A stretch of DNA of 64,000 nt from positions 43,081,001 to 43,145,000 of the forward strand of contig NC_070614.1 of assembly GCF_027172205.1 (NCBI RefSeq), in the 5' to 3' direction. The notes below the pieces were generated by a model. The model made no database searches. It saw nothing but the letters and a program-made list of their open reading frames with translations, and was not told the origin of the DNA. Made by a program: the position numbers and the translations under genes. This DNA is from Podarcis raffonei (lineage: Eukaryota; Chordata; Lepidosauria; Squamata; Lacertidae). This document shows positions 44,601 to 55,912 of the stretch, in pieces (the stretch's first letter is position 1; every line of letters starts with the position of its first letter).

Positions 44601-44818
44601 ATGGTGGTTTTAGTGTTCTTGCTGCTGGAACTGATTTCTCACAATGAATGTGAGGCTCACATAGCAAAATGCAGGCTCCAAGGTCCACACCATCCACTTC
44701 ACACGTATCATCAGCCAGGAGATTTCATCATTGGTGGCCTTGTTTCCCATGGTGGCTTCTTCTCCTCTCCAGCAACATTCACTGAGGAACCCCCACCAGC
44801 ACTTCCTGAAGAGCTTGT
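44601..44818 (+). CDS. V2R-D exon 1
   Basis: Signal [19 protein letters not shown], with Glu in the c-region. [16 protein letters not shown] follows. Donor GT|GTAAGA. Confidence 0.9.
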
Positions 44819-47800
44819 GTAAGAACCAAGCCACTCATATATTACATCAGAGGAAGGACCAAACCTAGAGTTGCAGAATAATGACTGAGACTGCAAACTT
44901 TTACCCTTTTACTTGGGGAAATCCACTTTAGATTTGAATGGGACTTATGCTGGGGCAAAAAATTGGAAGGAATCTCTTGGGAATGAAGAGAATACAGGAG
45001 AAATTCCCATTTCTGGATAGAGAAGTGAATGGAAATGTATTGAAATGTATGCATGTTTGTGTGTCTGGGAGAGCCCTTTTGAACAGAAATTTTTGATAGA
45101 CTTTATCTGAACTACTAGAGTGTTAGTAAGAATGAATTTTTAAAAACCTGTTCTGAAGCTGAATGTTTCATTTTCTGAACTTAGACTAAGCTTTGTTTCA
45201 GCACTGAAAGGTACTTATTATGAAGTATAGAATTCAGTAAATTCCAATGACAATCACTGACTCATGAAAAAGAGGTCACTGCAGGGAGAGACCAGAGACT
45301 TTGTAAATGTCAGAAAAAGACCCCTCTGGTGTGGACAGCAAGATGTCCCATGGGCCCCACATTAGCAACCCCTGTTCTAGATACTATTTACCTTAAACGA
45401 TTAGAAATTTGGAACAAAAGTAACATGAATTCCAGTAGGGAAAAATGCAGAAAAATAAGATGAGGAACACTTGGCTTCCCAGTAGTAGGAAAGGTTCAAG
45501 GGATCTGCATCAACAGAAGTATAGTGTCCTGATCAAAGGAAGTACTAGTACTGCTCTATTCTCCCTTGGTCACCTGGAGTCCTGTATCCAGTTCTGATCA
45601 ACACAAATTAAGACGGATACGTATTAGCAAGCTGAAACATGTGCAGAGGAGGGCAACAAAGATGGTCTGGAAACCAAGTCTTGTGAGGAATGATTGAGGG
45701 AGTTTGATATGTTTAACTATGGTGAGACCGAGGGGAGGAATGATAGCCATTTTCAAATATCTCAACGGCTGTCACCAAGAAGATGGAACAAGCTTGTTTT
45801 CTCTTGCTCCAAATCAGGGTATTCAAGTAACAAGAATGGAGATTTCAACTAAACATCAGGAAGAGCTTTTCTACTGATAAGAGCTATTCAATAGTAGAAC
45901 GGACTGAGTGTAAATCCCCCTGAACTCAATATGAGTAACTACTTTGTTGGTGTGTAAAAGAATACATTTGTTGAAATTCCCTATGATGCAGTTTGCAACT
46001 CTCATCCTAGGGTGGTGCCTAAGATTTACCAGCACATCGTGGCCTTGGCATTTGCAGTCAAGGAGATCAACGAAGACCCTCACATCCTACCCAATATCAC
46101 CTTGGGCTTCCACTTATATGACAGCTATATCAGTGCAAGGAGCACATATCTTGCCACACTGCTGCTTTTATCCATGGTGAAGAAATTTGTCCCTAACTAT
46201 ATATGTGATGTGGAAAATAATCTGACTGGGGTCATTGGGGGACTGGATTCTGAAATCTCCTTTTATGTGGCCACTGTTTTGGATATCTATAAGATTCCAC
46301 AGGTAAGACACCCATGGACAATACCTCTATTAGCTTGCATAGAGGGAGAGGCAGGTTCCTCAGCATCAGTTCCAGGTAAAGCTGAAATTGCAAGGAGAAC
46401 CATGTACACCACCTTGAGATCCTTGGAAAATAAAGGTGGTACATAATTGTAATATAAGCAAACAAAGACAGACAAACCTGAATAAAGGGGAAGGTTGCAA
46501 TACCTAAAAAATAAAATAAATGTAACTCTCCCCTGTCTTACACACACATTTAGATCACTTACAGTATATACCAAAGGCCACTGATGGGAGAGTGGGCTTC
46601 TCTCACACCAACAGTTTTGGTTATGCATCATTTTCTGCTTAGTTAGGAGGGTATCTTAATTGAGCTGCTGAGGAAATGGGGGAATTGCTTACAGGATAAA
46701 AGCAATAAGATTTGAGGTGCCAGTGGAAAAATTGGTGCAGGACGGCATGTTAAATAAGCTGCTGGGGAAGTGGGGGAATGCTTACAGCTAAAAAAACCTT
46801 ACAGGTAGGAGCCAGTACAATAACTATTCCTCTTTAGCACACCAGACATAATTAAAGACACAATGAAGTTATGGGAAATTACAGATACAATCCAGTTCTG
46901 CAGGAGAACAGTAATAGTAGTTAGCAGCTGATTCACTAGTGAAATAAATGTTCATAAATAAAGTCTGAGAAGAATCTGCACAGTTATGCTGTGTGATGGG
47001 TCTTGTGCATCATGAAGAAGAAAGACGAAGCTTCAGAGAAGAAATGTGCATCTAACCCAATTTGCAATTTTGACAAACCCAGATAATGTCTAGGTAATCT
47101 GCTGTTTGAGGCATGGTATGTTCCCCCTATCAGTTTTATCCATTGTGCAAGACCCTGCCAAATTTTGCAATGACATAAAAAATGTTTGTTTGTTTTTAAG
47201 TGAAGTAGACACAATGCTCTGCTTCAGTCATCAATGTGTTAACAAGATCCATAAAAATAATAAAAAACAGACACAGTGCCCCTCTCCATTCAGCAAAGCA
47301 AAGGTTTCCAAACCACAAATGGGAGATGATCCCAGTTTTCAGCTAATCTGGATGTTTTTCTTTAGTATATGTGAGAGAGAGCCACATAAACTCTTAGAGA
47401 TTGGCAAAGAGCATATTTGACTAACAGGGTTCACCATATAATGATTATGAATACAGTGGTACCTCGGGTTACATACGCTTCAGGTTACATACGCTTCAGG
47501 TTACAGACTCCACTAACCCAGAAATAGTGCTTCAGGTTAAGTACTTTGCTTCAGGATGAGAACAGAAATCGTGCTCCGGTGGCGCGGGGCAGCTGGAGAC
47601 CCCATTAGCTAAAGTGGTGCTTCAGGTTAAGAACAGTTTCAGGTTAAGTAAGGAGTTCGGAACGAATTAAGTTCTTAACCTAAGGTACCACTGTACTGTG
47701 AAAGGAATCTACTTTGTGTCTTCTCTTCCTCCATTTACTTTTTAGCTCATTTATGGCTCTGCTCCGGTGATGAATGATAAAAGCCCAGGGCTTCCCTTCT

Positions 47801-50800
47801 ACCAGATGGCAGCCTCAGAAGCGCTTCAGTATGAGGGAATTCTCTCTTTGCTTCTGCATTTCAGGTGGACGTGGATTGGACTCATTGCAATGGACAATGA
47901 CAATGGAGAAAGATTTGTGCAAACCATTTCCCCAATATTTACCAAGAGTGGTGTCTGCTTTGCATTCTTAGAAAGAATCTCCAGTTTAAGTTTTATTTCT
48001 GAAATTAATGGCATGCTACAACAGGGGACAAGTATAATCCATAAAATTTTTAGCAGCACAGCTAATGTAATAGTTGCCCATGGAGAATCTTATTCCATGG
48101 CAACTTTTAGATGGCTTCCATACCTATCAGAACATGATGACATGACATACAATATAAAAAGTAAAGTTTGGATAACAACTGCCCATGTTGAGTTCACTTC
48201 ATTTGTCATTCAAAAGAACTGGGATTCAGGAGTATTCAATGGTGCTATATCCTTTGAAATTCACTTCAGAAACCCACCAGGATTTCATCAATATGTTGTG
48301 CACAGAAACCCTTCCAGCACAGATGGGGACGGTTTTATCAGGGACTTCTGGCAACAGGCCTATGAATGTGTGTTCCCAGATATCACTTCAGACAAGGTGG
48401 AGGGGAATATTTGCACCGGAGAAGAGAAGCTGGAGAGCCTTCCTGGAACATTTTTTGAAATGAGCATGACAGGCCACAGTTACAGCATCCACTGTGCTGT
48501 CTACGCCATGGCCCATGCTTTACATACCATGTCCACATCCAGACTCAGGCACAGAGAAATGTCGTATGGAGGGAGAGGGAAGAATCAGAATCCACAGTTT
48601 TGGCAGGTAATAGGCTAAACATCCTCAACTGGAAGAGGCCTGTTATTCCCCCACAAGGTATAGGTTTCCAAAATGTTGTCAACTTCTTCATTCATATCAG
48701 AAAAAAAAATCAGTTCTATGAGAGAAGTTTGGAGATGACTGAGATGTCACAGAATTCACAGATAAGAAGCAGCAGTAATGGTCAAGAGAGATGTTCAGCA
48801 TTCTCTCTATCCCATATACATCAAATACTCCCTCAGGACAGATGGTTGCACACCACTGTTGTGTCTCCTGAGAGGAAGGGGGACAGAGGAAAAGAGGTGT
48901 GGGGCAGGGGAGATAAAGAAAGGTTGAAAAAAATTGGAGAGAGAGATGTGGGAGAGAGAAAATTGGTGGTCTCTCCATTCTTGGACCTGACTCCACTCAC
49001 AGTTGACTGAATCACCACCCACCACTTGCTGTAGGTCCTCCCCACATGAAAAAGATACCTCAGTTCTGTATTAGAACTGCAGCCATTTCCAAACAATTGC
49101 CTTTTCTATCTTCAATCTAGCTCCATCACTTTCTGAGAAGTATCTCATTTAACAATACTGCAGGAGATGTGGTCTTCATCAACCAGAATGGGGAGGTGGT
49201 ATCCAGGTTGGATATTGTCAATTGGATTATATTCTCCAACCAAAGTTTGCAAAGAGTGAGCATTGGGAGGATAGATCCACAGGCTCCTCCAGACCAATCA
49301 TTCATTCTTGATGAAGATGCCATAACATGGCACAGTTGGTTTAATCAGGTAGGACCGTATTATTAGAGAATTCCAAAGAGATTCAGTGTTGCATAAAGAA
49401 TGGCAATTCGCCTGCAGGTCTATTCACTGTCTTTTAAACTGCATGTTACTGTGCAGAATATGACAAAAAAATCGAAGTACCAGATTGAGAGGCAAAAGCT
49501 TACTGCTAGAAGTCACTCAATGAATAAAGGCAAATATTTTATTTTATTATATTTATAAATATTTCTTAACAATTATAAAATACTGATTTTTAACTGAAGA
49601 AAAGAGGATAGATAAGCCCCAAGATTTTGCCTTTCTTGCTAAATGTGGGGAACTGCTATGTAATCACAACAACTACACATCCCAGAACAATAGAGGGAGT
49701 ATGACATCACTTCAAACATTACTACTACTAAAAAAATATAGCCATTCTACATATTGCTGAAAGGCTGACTCAGCTTTGCTTCATAGAGAGGGGCCCAGGA
49801 ACATGAAGATTTCCAAACTCATTGTTCTCTTGCTGATCCTTCTGCTCTTTCATTTACGGAATAGACTCGGCCTCTTTCTCTCTGTACTGAGAGATGTCTT
49901 CCAGGATCCAGCAAGAAAGTGAAGGAGGGACAGCCACCTTGCTGCTACGATTGCATCCCATGTGCAGAGGGGAAGATTGCAAACCAGTATGGTAGGAGAA
50001 ATAAATAGATTAAATAGATCCAGACTCTGTAGTTATCATTACTTTCACAGACAGAAAGTAAACATTTCACCAAATTCAAATGTATGACCTAGTATATTTC
50101 TTTCCCCCCAGATATGAATGACTGTAATAAATGCCCAGACAAAGACTATCCAAGCAAATACCGGGATGCATGTCTACCCAAGGATATAAGTTTCATGTCT
50201 TATGAAGAACCTTTGGGCATCAGTTTGGCCTGTTTCTCTCTTTCCCTTTCCTTGATCACTGCTCTGGTACTAGGTATATTTATGAAGCACCACGACACAC
50301 CCATTGTCATTGCAAACAACCGAAACCTCACCTACACTCTCATCATCTCGCTCCTGCTCTGCTTCCTTTGTGCATTGCTCTTCATTGGCCGACCTGAGAA
50401 GGTGATGTGCCTCCTCCGACAAACAGCTTTTGGCATCATATTCTCAATCGCTGTTTCTTGTGTCCTGGCAAAAACCTCCACTGTGCTTTTGGCCTTCATG
50501 GCTACAAAACCAGATTCCAGGATGAGGAAATGGGTGGGGAAAGGACTAGGCCACTCCATTGTCTTTTCCTTCTCCATTGTTCAAGCAGGAATATGTACTG
50601 TGTGGCTGGCAACCTCTCCCCCATACCCAGATGTGGACATGCATTCAATGACAGAAGAAATTATACTCGAATGTAATGAAGGGTCTGTAGCAATGTTTTA
50701 CTGTGTCCTCATCTATATGAGCTGCCTGGCAACTGTGAGTTTTGTTATGGCTTTCCTTGCCAGGAAGTTACCAGACAGTTTCAACGAAGCCAAGTTTATC

Positions 50801-51013
50801 ACTTTCAGCATGTTGGTCTTCTGCAGTGTTTGGCTGTCCTTTATTCCTTCCTACCTGAGCACCAAGGGAAAATATATGGTAGCTGTGGAGATCTTCTCCA
50901 TCTTAGCCTCCGGTGGTGGGTTGCTGGGTTGCATCTTTTCCCCAAAATGTTATTTAATCATTCTGAGGCCTGAGCTGAACAATAGGGAACAGCTACTAAG
51001 GAAGAAAAATTAA
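44601..51013 (+). CDS. V2R-D: vomeronasal type-2 receptor, six exons, intact
   Basis: Exons 44601-44818, 46011-46302, 47746-48606, 49121-49348, 49865-49991 and 50112-51013 give 875 residues. The most compact gene of the array (6.4 kb) because intron 5 is only 120 bases, against 686-1443 in the sisters. It still has a GT donor and a pyrimidine-rich TTTCTTTCCCCCCAG acceptor. Its seven-helix exon is the most diverged of the five: [65 protein letters not shown]. Its ligand-binding exons are closest to V2R-E at the N-terminal side. The other introns are 1192, 1443, 514 and 516 bases; intron 2 carries a MITE. Confidence 0.92.
45525..45900 (+). repeat. CR1 LINE fragment in V2R-D intron 1
   Basis: The ancestral copy, with an added ACGTATTAGCAAGCTGAAAC variant shared with V2R-E. 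This supports a D-E relationship. Confidence 0.68.
46011..46302 (+). CDS. V2R-D exon 2
   Basis: Acceptor ATCCTAG|GG (one base different from the other copies), donor [17 protein letters not shown] as in A, but YKIPQ at the end as in C and E. Confidence 0.92.
47454..47693 (+). mobile_element. CAGTGGTACC-family MITE in V2R-D intron 2
   Basis: TA-CAGTGGTACCTCGGGTTA to TAAGGTACCACTG-TA; ends and TA duplication intact. It lies 52 bases before exon 3; the intron's own CTGTGAAAGGAATCTACTTT continues after it. Confidence 0.85.
47746..48606 (+). CDS. V2R-D exon 3
   Basis: Acceptor TTTTTAG|CTC, donor CAG|GTAATA. Distinctive [12 protein letters not shown] and LERISSLSF (both parts shared with or near V2R-E), and [15 protein letters not shown]. 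Confidence 0.93.
49121..49348 (+). CDS. V2R-D exon 4
   Basis: Acceptor AATCTAG|CTC, donor CAG|GTAGGA. Arg in [10 protein letters not shown] is unique; [10 protein letters not shown] is shared with E. Confidence 0.92.
49865..49991 (+). CDS. V2R-D exon 5
   Basis: Acceptor GAATAG|ACTCGG, donor [25 protein letters not shown]. Ends NQY with the split Asp. Confidence 0.86.
50112..51013 (+). CDS. V2R-D exon 6 (seven-helix domain)
   Basis: Acceptor CCCCCCAG|AT after the shortest intron of the array. 299 codons, stop at 51011-51013. Conserved cysteines and helix boundaries are kept despite about a dozen private substitutions. Confidence 0.95.
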
Positions 51014-52347
51014 AGAAATGAGAAACCTGCCCTTTGCTGTCTTTTGTGCTTTTCTCTGTGTGTACAGTAGAATATTTGGAAATATAAGTTCAGCTGCTGC
51101 CTTTTATAATTTTTTTCTAGAATCCAAATTCCCATAGTTGAAAATTCCTTTTGTAAAATTGACTTATCTGCTTTGAAGAAAAGAATCTTATGTTTATACA
51201 TTCATTATTCTCTTGTAGCATCTGCTGACAAGAAGACTCAGAACAATTCTTGTCAAAATATATGCAAGGAAAGCTTTATCTGTCCTTAATTCTGAATGAT
51301 CAAAGTTGTCTTACAGCTTTCAACATAATAGGATCTGTGAAACTGTACAATTGTGGCCATGGAATATATGAGTACTCATTTATGAATTATTTCTTTGTAC
51401 TGCTAACAGTCATATTTCACCATCAACCTATCCATACCCAAGAACGTATAAATGGAAGATGATCCTCTTAAATCAGGCCAATGGCCCATCTGGTCTGGCA
51501 GCTTGAACTCTCACTGACCAACCAGATGCCTGTGGGAAACTGTCAAGCCGCAAATGCACTGTCCCCACCATTGTTTCCTACTTCATTGAGTTCCATAGTT
51601 TATCAATGTACTGTGAGATAAAATACTCGCCATTGAATTGGGTTCCCCTCCCCACAAGATTTTTTCTGAATCATGTCTCCTTGGAGAAATTCAGAGTCCT
51701 AGACAAGAAAATGTAAATGAATTCTGCCCTCTGGTCCTTGGAAAAGATGGCAGCAAAGGACCATGCAGACCTCACTGCGCAACACATTTGACAGATGGGG
51801 AGCAACAATTGAAAAGTTTTATTTCACCAACACATGTGATGTATCAGAACACTCTATACTTAATACATATACGTATCATATATGTGACAAGTATATTGTT
51901 GGATATTCCACTGACTGTTGGCACCCTTCATCAAATGTTTGATGAGCAGATAAAATTGATTAGATCTAACCATGATGAATGGAGAATGCAAGTAAACCAG
52001 AGTAAGCCCCATTAAACCTTAAAACATTTATTTCTGTGTGGACATCTGTGGACTATGCTTGTTAAATATTGTCTGTAAGATTATGCCCTCCTTGCAGAAG
52101 GTCCAGGGTATTAAAGTGGAGACAGGAATGGAAGGAAGTAGGACTAATAATAATGAAAATGATAGTAATAAATTTGTTATTTATAACTCACTCATTTGGC
52201 TGTGTTCCCCAGCCACTTTAACACAGTAAAACATATTATTTCTTTTCTTGTTGTCCGCTTGTCTGTAAGATTTGTCTGTAAGATTATGCCCTACTTGCAG
52301 AAGGTCCAGGGTATCCAAGTGGAGACAGGAATGGAAGGAAGTAGGAC

Positions 52348-52387
<40 letters not shown>

Positions 52388-52957
52388 TTTATTATTTATA
52401 ACCCACCCACCTGGTTGAGTTTCCCCGGCCACTTTGAGTGGCTTACAGCAGATATAAAAACACAGGCAGACATATTATTTCTTTTGTTGTTATCTGCTTT
52501 TAATCCTCTAAAATTTGGCTGGGAAGCCTATAGCCCTCCAGATATTGCTAGACTACAGCCCTCATCATTGCTGACCATTTTCCATACTGGCTGGGGTTGG
52601 TTGGTTTTGGAATCCATCAACATCTGGAGTGCCACACATCCCCAACCCTTGCCCTACTGGAAGTGAAGCAGAATACATATTAAAAAAAATAAAAAGGAGT
52701 CATACAGGAGGACCTGGGGCACCATCTCAATCTCTCCAGAATCACAGGGGCATTGGCCCTTGAGGGTTTGAGCAAACATGCATTCCCAAGGCACAGGGGA
52801 AGGAGGCTGAGAGCCAGGGGCACAACTGTAATCCCACAGAACAGCAATGAGCAGCCATTGCAGACATGCCATATGGCTGGTGTGAATCCAGATCCACTCA
52901 GCCAAATTCCAAGATGCTGACCACACCGTGCTAATTTTGGAGTCTTCTATCAGCAAC
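51014..52957 (+). other. 3' flank of V2R-D
   Basis: No gene. 3' UTR-like sequence and the dispersed repeat (51470-51770). A short tandem duplication: the block GATTATGCCCTCCTTGCAGA ... AAGGAAGTAGGACTAATAAT occurs at about 52078-52160 and again at 52283-52350. (AAT)n is at about 52348-52387, the minus-strand LINE end at 52380-52460 and the hairpin-type repeat at 52524-52665. V2R 5' flank from 52690 is cut at about 52950 by the olfactory-receptor pseudogene. Confidence 0.6.
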
Positions 52958-53730
52958 ACTCTCATTTTCTCAGCCATTTTCCAGGATCACTGTCTTTCAG
53001 ATTCACCCATGTTCTTTCTGCTAGGTCACTTGGCTTTCCTGGACCTCTGCCTATCCTCCTTTGCCATCCCAAGATCTCTCTTGGATTTCCTTGCCCAACA
53101 TCAGATCATCTCCTTCCAGAGATGCATGGCACAAATATTCTTTCTTCATGTGTTTGTAGGCAGTGAGATGCTCCTGCTGGTAGCCATGGCAATTGACCGG
53201 TATGTGGCCATTTCCCATCTCCTCCGTTATGCTTCATGAGTTGGCCTCATTGCATGGCACTTCTCCTTGCCTCCTAGGCTGGTGGGCTCCTCCATGGCAC
53301 TGTGCAATTGGGTTTCATCATTAATGTGCCTTTCTGTGGGCAAAATCAAGTGGACAGCTTCTTCTGGGACCTCTCCATGGTCATCAAGTTGGCTTGCATG
53401 GACACAAATCCCTTGGAAGACATGATGGTCACCAACAGTGGAATTTTGTCACTAGTTTCTTTTATTGGCCTGCTCATCTCCTATGGATGCATTCTCTACA
53501 CAATCTGCTCCCAGGGTCCCACTGAAGAAACCACCAAAGCTGCCTCCACATGCACCTCTCACCTCATTGTGGTCACCATGTATTTGGGCCCTGTTTGTTT
53601 ATTTACCTGCCTCCATCAGCCCAGTTCATGATCGATAAAGTGATTTCTGTCTTCTGTATCTGTGTCACCCCCTTGCAAAACCCAACCATATATGCTTTGA
53701 AGAAGAAGGAGAAGGAAGTCATTCTTTATA
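52958..53730 (+). pseudogene. olfactory receptor pseudogene (class II, family 4-like)
   Basis: Shows SPMFFLLGHLAFLDLCLSS (helix 2), SFQRCMAQIFFLHVFVG (helix 3), the MAIDRYVAIS form of the MAYDRYVAIC motif, then FCGQNQVDSFFWDL (extracellular loop 2). TKAASTCTSHLIVV (helix 6) and VTPLQNPTIYALKKKE (helix 7, NPxIY) complete it. The start codon and first helix are missing, a TGA stops the frame at 53237-53239 after the helix 3 region, and two further frame changes lie between there and 53640. The EMLLL and HLAFLDLCLSS wording is typical of family 4. A dead odorant receptor, flanked by V2R 5'-flank sequence on both sides. Confidence 0.9.
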
Positions 53731-54564
53731 TTGCACACTTTGGAACAATAGACTTTGCTTGGGCCAAGTTCAGGAAAGACAGGCACAGATCGTCCCGTTA
53801 TAGGGTGGGGTACACAGTGTGATCCAGAATTTTCAGGGTTTGAGTGGTGGGTGGAAAGACTGCCAGGGTCTATTTCATGACCATGTTCCCTTCAGAAACT
53901 TCTGCTTAACAGCTGGTTTGGGGGAGAATTTGATCCAGCTGGTTTCATGGTGCTCCTATGCAAGCAGCACCCATCGGGATTCAATTCCTGTTCTCAGTTG
54001 GGGGCTGAGGAAGGGGACAAATCATCTCCTTTTTTAATACATGAAATAACACAAAAATATAAATTAAACTTTGATTGCTGTGCACGGATTGCATTTTTAG
54101 TATAGATGTGTGTGTTATGCTATAATAACATATTCCCTTTATTCAAAAACAATTGCCTCTCCATATCCAGAGAGAGTTTTCTGTCTAAACAGCCACAGGT
54201 TCCCTGAACCTGCAGTTGCCAGTTTGTTACAGCCAGGATATTTAATTATTAATCAGCCATCCTTCACCCTATTAAAAACAGTTTAAAACAACATTAGACA
54301 ATCTTTCAGGTTTCTAGGTCCCAGGCTGTACAGAGCTTTAGGCACCACTACGTGGTGAAGTCATTTGGGTAATGGGTGCAGAAAATGGCACAAATATGAA
54401 GGCTTTACACAGTTCCATCACCCTCAACCTGGAGTGACCAACCAGGCAGGACTCAAGGTAATTTTGTGTGCAGGTAGAGCTAATGGGGTACCCAGAATAC
54501 ATCACTCATTCGGTACTTAGTGAGGCGCTACTTCATCCAACACTTGAAGACTGGGATTACACCC
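53731..54564 (+). other. unassigned DNA following the olfactory-receptor pseudogene
   Basis: I recognise no gene or repeat family here. It has no counterpart in the other V2R spacers, so it most likely arrived together with the pseudogene. Confidence 0.4.
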
Positions 54565-55694
54565 AATGGCTTAACCACCAAAAGTTTTGACGTTTTGCTA
54601 TTAGGAAGGCAAAACCTCCAGGCCAGCCAATTTGTCTACAGGCAAATTCCTTCCCAGCTCCGAATATGGCACCCGTAAGCAACCATAGTAAGGTCAGCAG
54701 GCAGAAGTAAAATAAAGTGGTTAAACGGAATGACGCTTTGGGAGAAAAGCTGTGTTAGATCATGACCTGAAAAGGAAAATACATTTTATAAGCACGATAA
54801 TTAATTGACCTGAATTGTGAATGGAAGTAAAAAGGGAGGGTGGGAGGGTGTCGCTCTTCACCCAGCCGTGCTGTGAGAGCCTCCTGCAAACGCCCTTTTA
54901 AGCCTCATTGCCAGGCCAGGCGAGAAAGCAGCCAATAGCCACAGCCAGGAATGCACTGCCCTCCAGGAGGCACGGAGTGAGTGGCCCATTTATGGTGCCT
55001 TTTGGGTTGGAAAGACCCTTCCTTTTTGAGATCCACCAGCCAAGGAGAATTCCCCTCCAAAGGCCAGAAAATTTGTGTGCCTAGGCCATCGGGGAAGGAG
55101 GCTGAGAGTGAGGAAACGCAACTGTCGCCCCCTGGAAAAGTGGTGAGGGGTCATTGCCACATGGTTGATGTGGATCCAGGTCCACTCAGTCAAATTTCAA
55201 GATGCTGACAACACCGTACTACATTTTGGAGTCTCCATTGTTTACAAGGTCTTCTATTATGAACTTCTAACATCACCAATACACCACTGGTCCCTTATTA
55301 TCCACTGAAAGGGAATAAAACACAATAGTTCTGAATATGTGACAAGCACATTTTCTTCTGCAATTCCACAAGGGTTCGCTAGCATTGAATAAATAACTAA
55401 ATTCTGGCTTGGTTATTAACAGGGCTATAATTAAATCTGCTGCTCCTCAAAATTCCCTCTGGACTTTCAGGGGCCATTTGCAAAAGTAAGGGAAAGGATA
55501 CTAAAATTAACCAGAATAATTTAAATAGGGTCTGGGATCCACAAGTCTAATCATTCATACTCCCAGATTGCATCGTCTCAAGAAACTTAACTACCATTCA
55601 AATGAGACAATTTTTATTTTGGAGAAGCTCATTATAATATTGCCAGAGAAATCATGGCTTCCATGTAGAACAGACAGTTGCCTTTGTATTGAGA
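54565..55694 (+). other. 5' flank of V2R-E
   Basis: Paralogous to 3806-4944 upstream of V2R-A almost throughout (CTTAACCACCAAAAGTTTTG, GGAATGACGCTT, TTGACCTGAATTGTGAATGG). CAGGGCTATAATTAA lies at 55421. No gene. Confidence 0.7.
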
Positions 55695-55912
55695 ATGGTG
55701 GTTTTAGTTTTCTGGCTGCTGGAACTGATTTCTTACAATGTATGTCTGGCTCACATAGCGAAATGCATCCTCCAAGGTCCACACCATCCACTTCACATGT
55801 ATCATCAGCCAGGAGAGTTCCTCATTGGTGGCATAGTTTCCCATGGTGGATTCTTCTCCTCTCCAGCAACATTCACTGAGGAACCCCCACCAGCGCTGCC
55901 TGAACAGCTTGT
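55695..55912 (+). CDS. V2R-E exon 1
   Basis: ATG at 55695, preferred over an in-frame TTG six bases upstream. [19 protein letters not shown] then [13 protein letters not shown]. Donor GT|GTAAGA. Confidence 0.9.
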
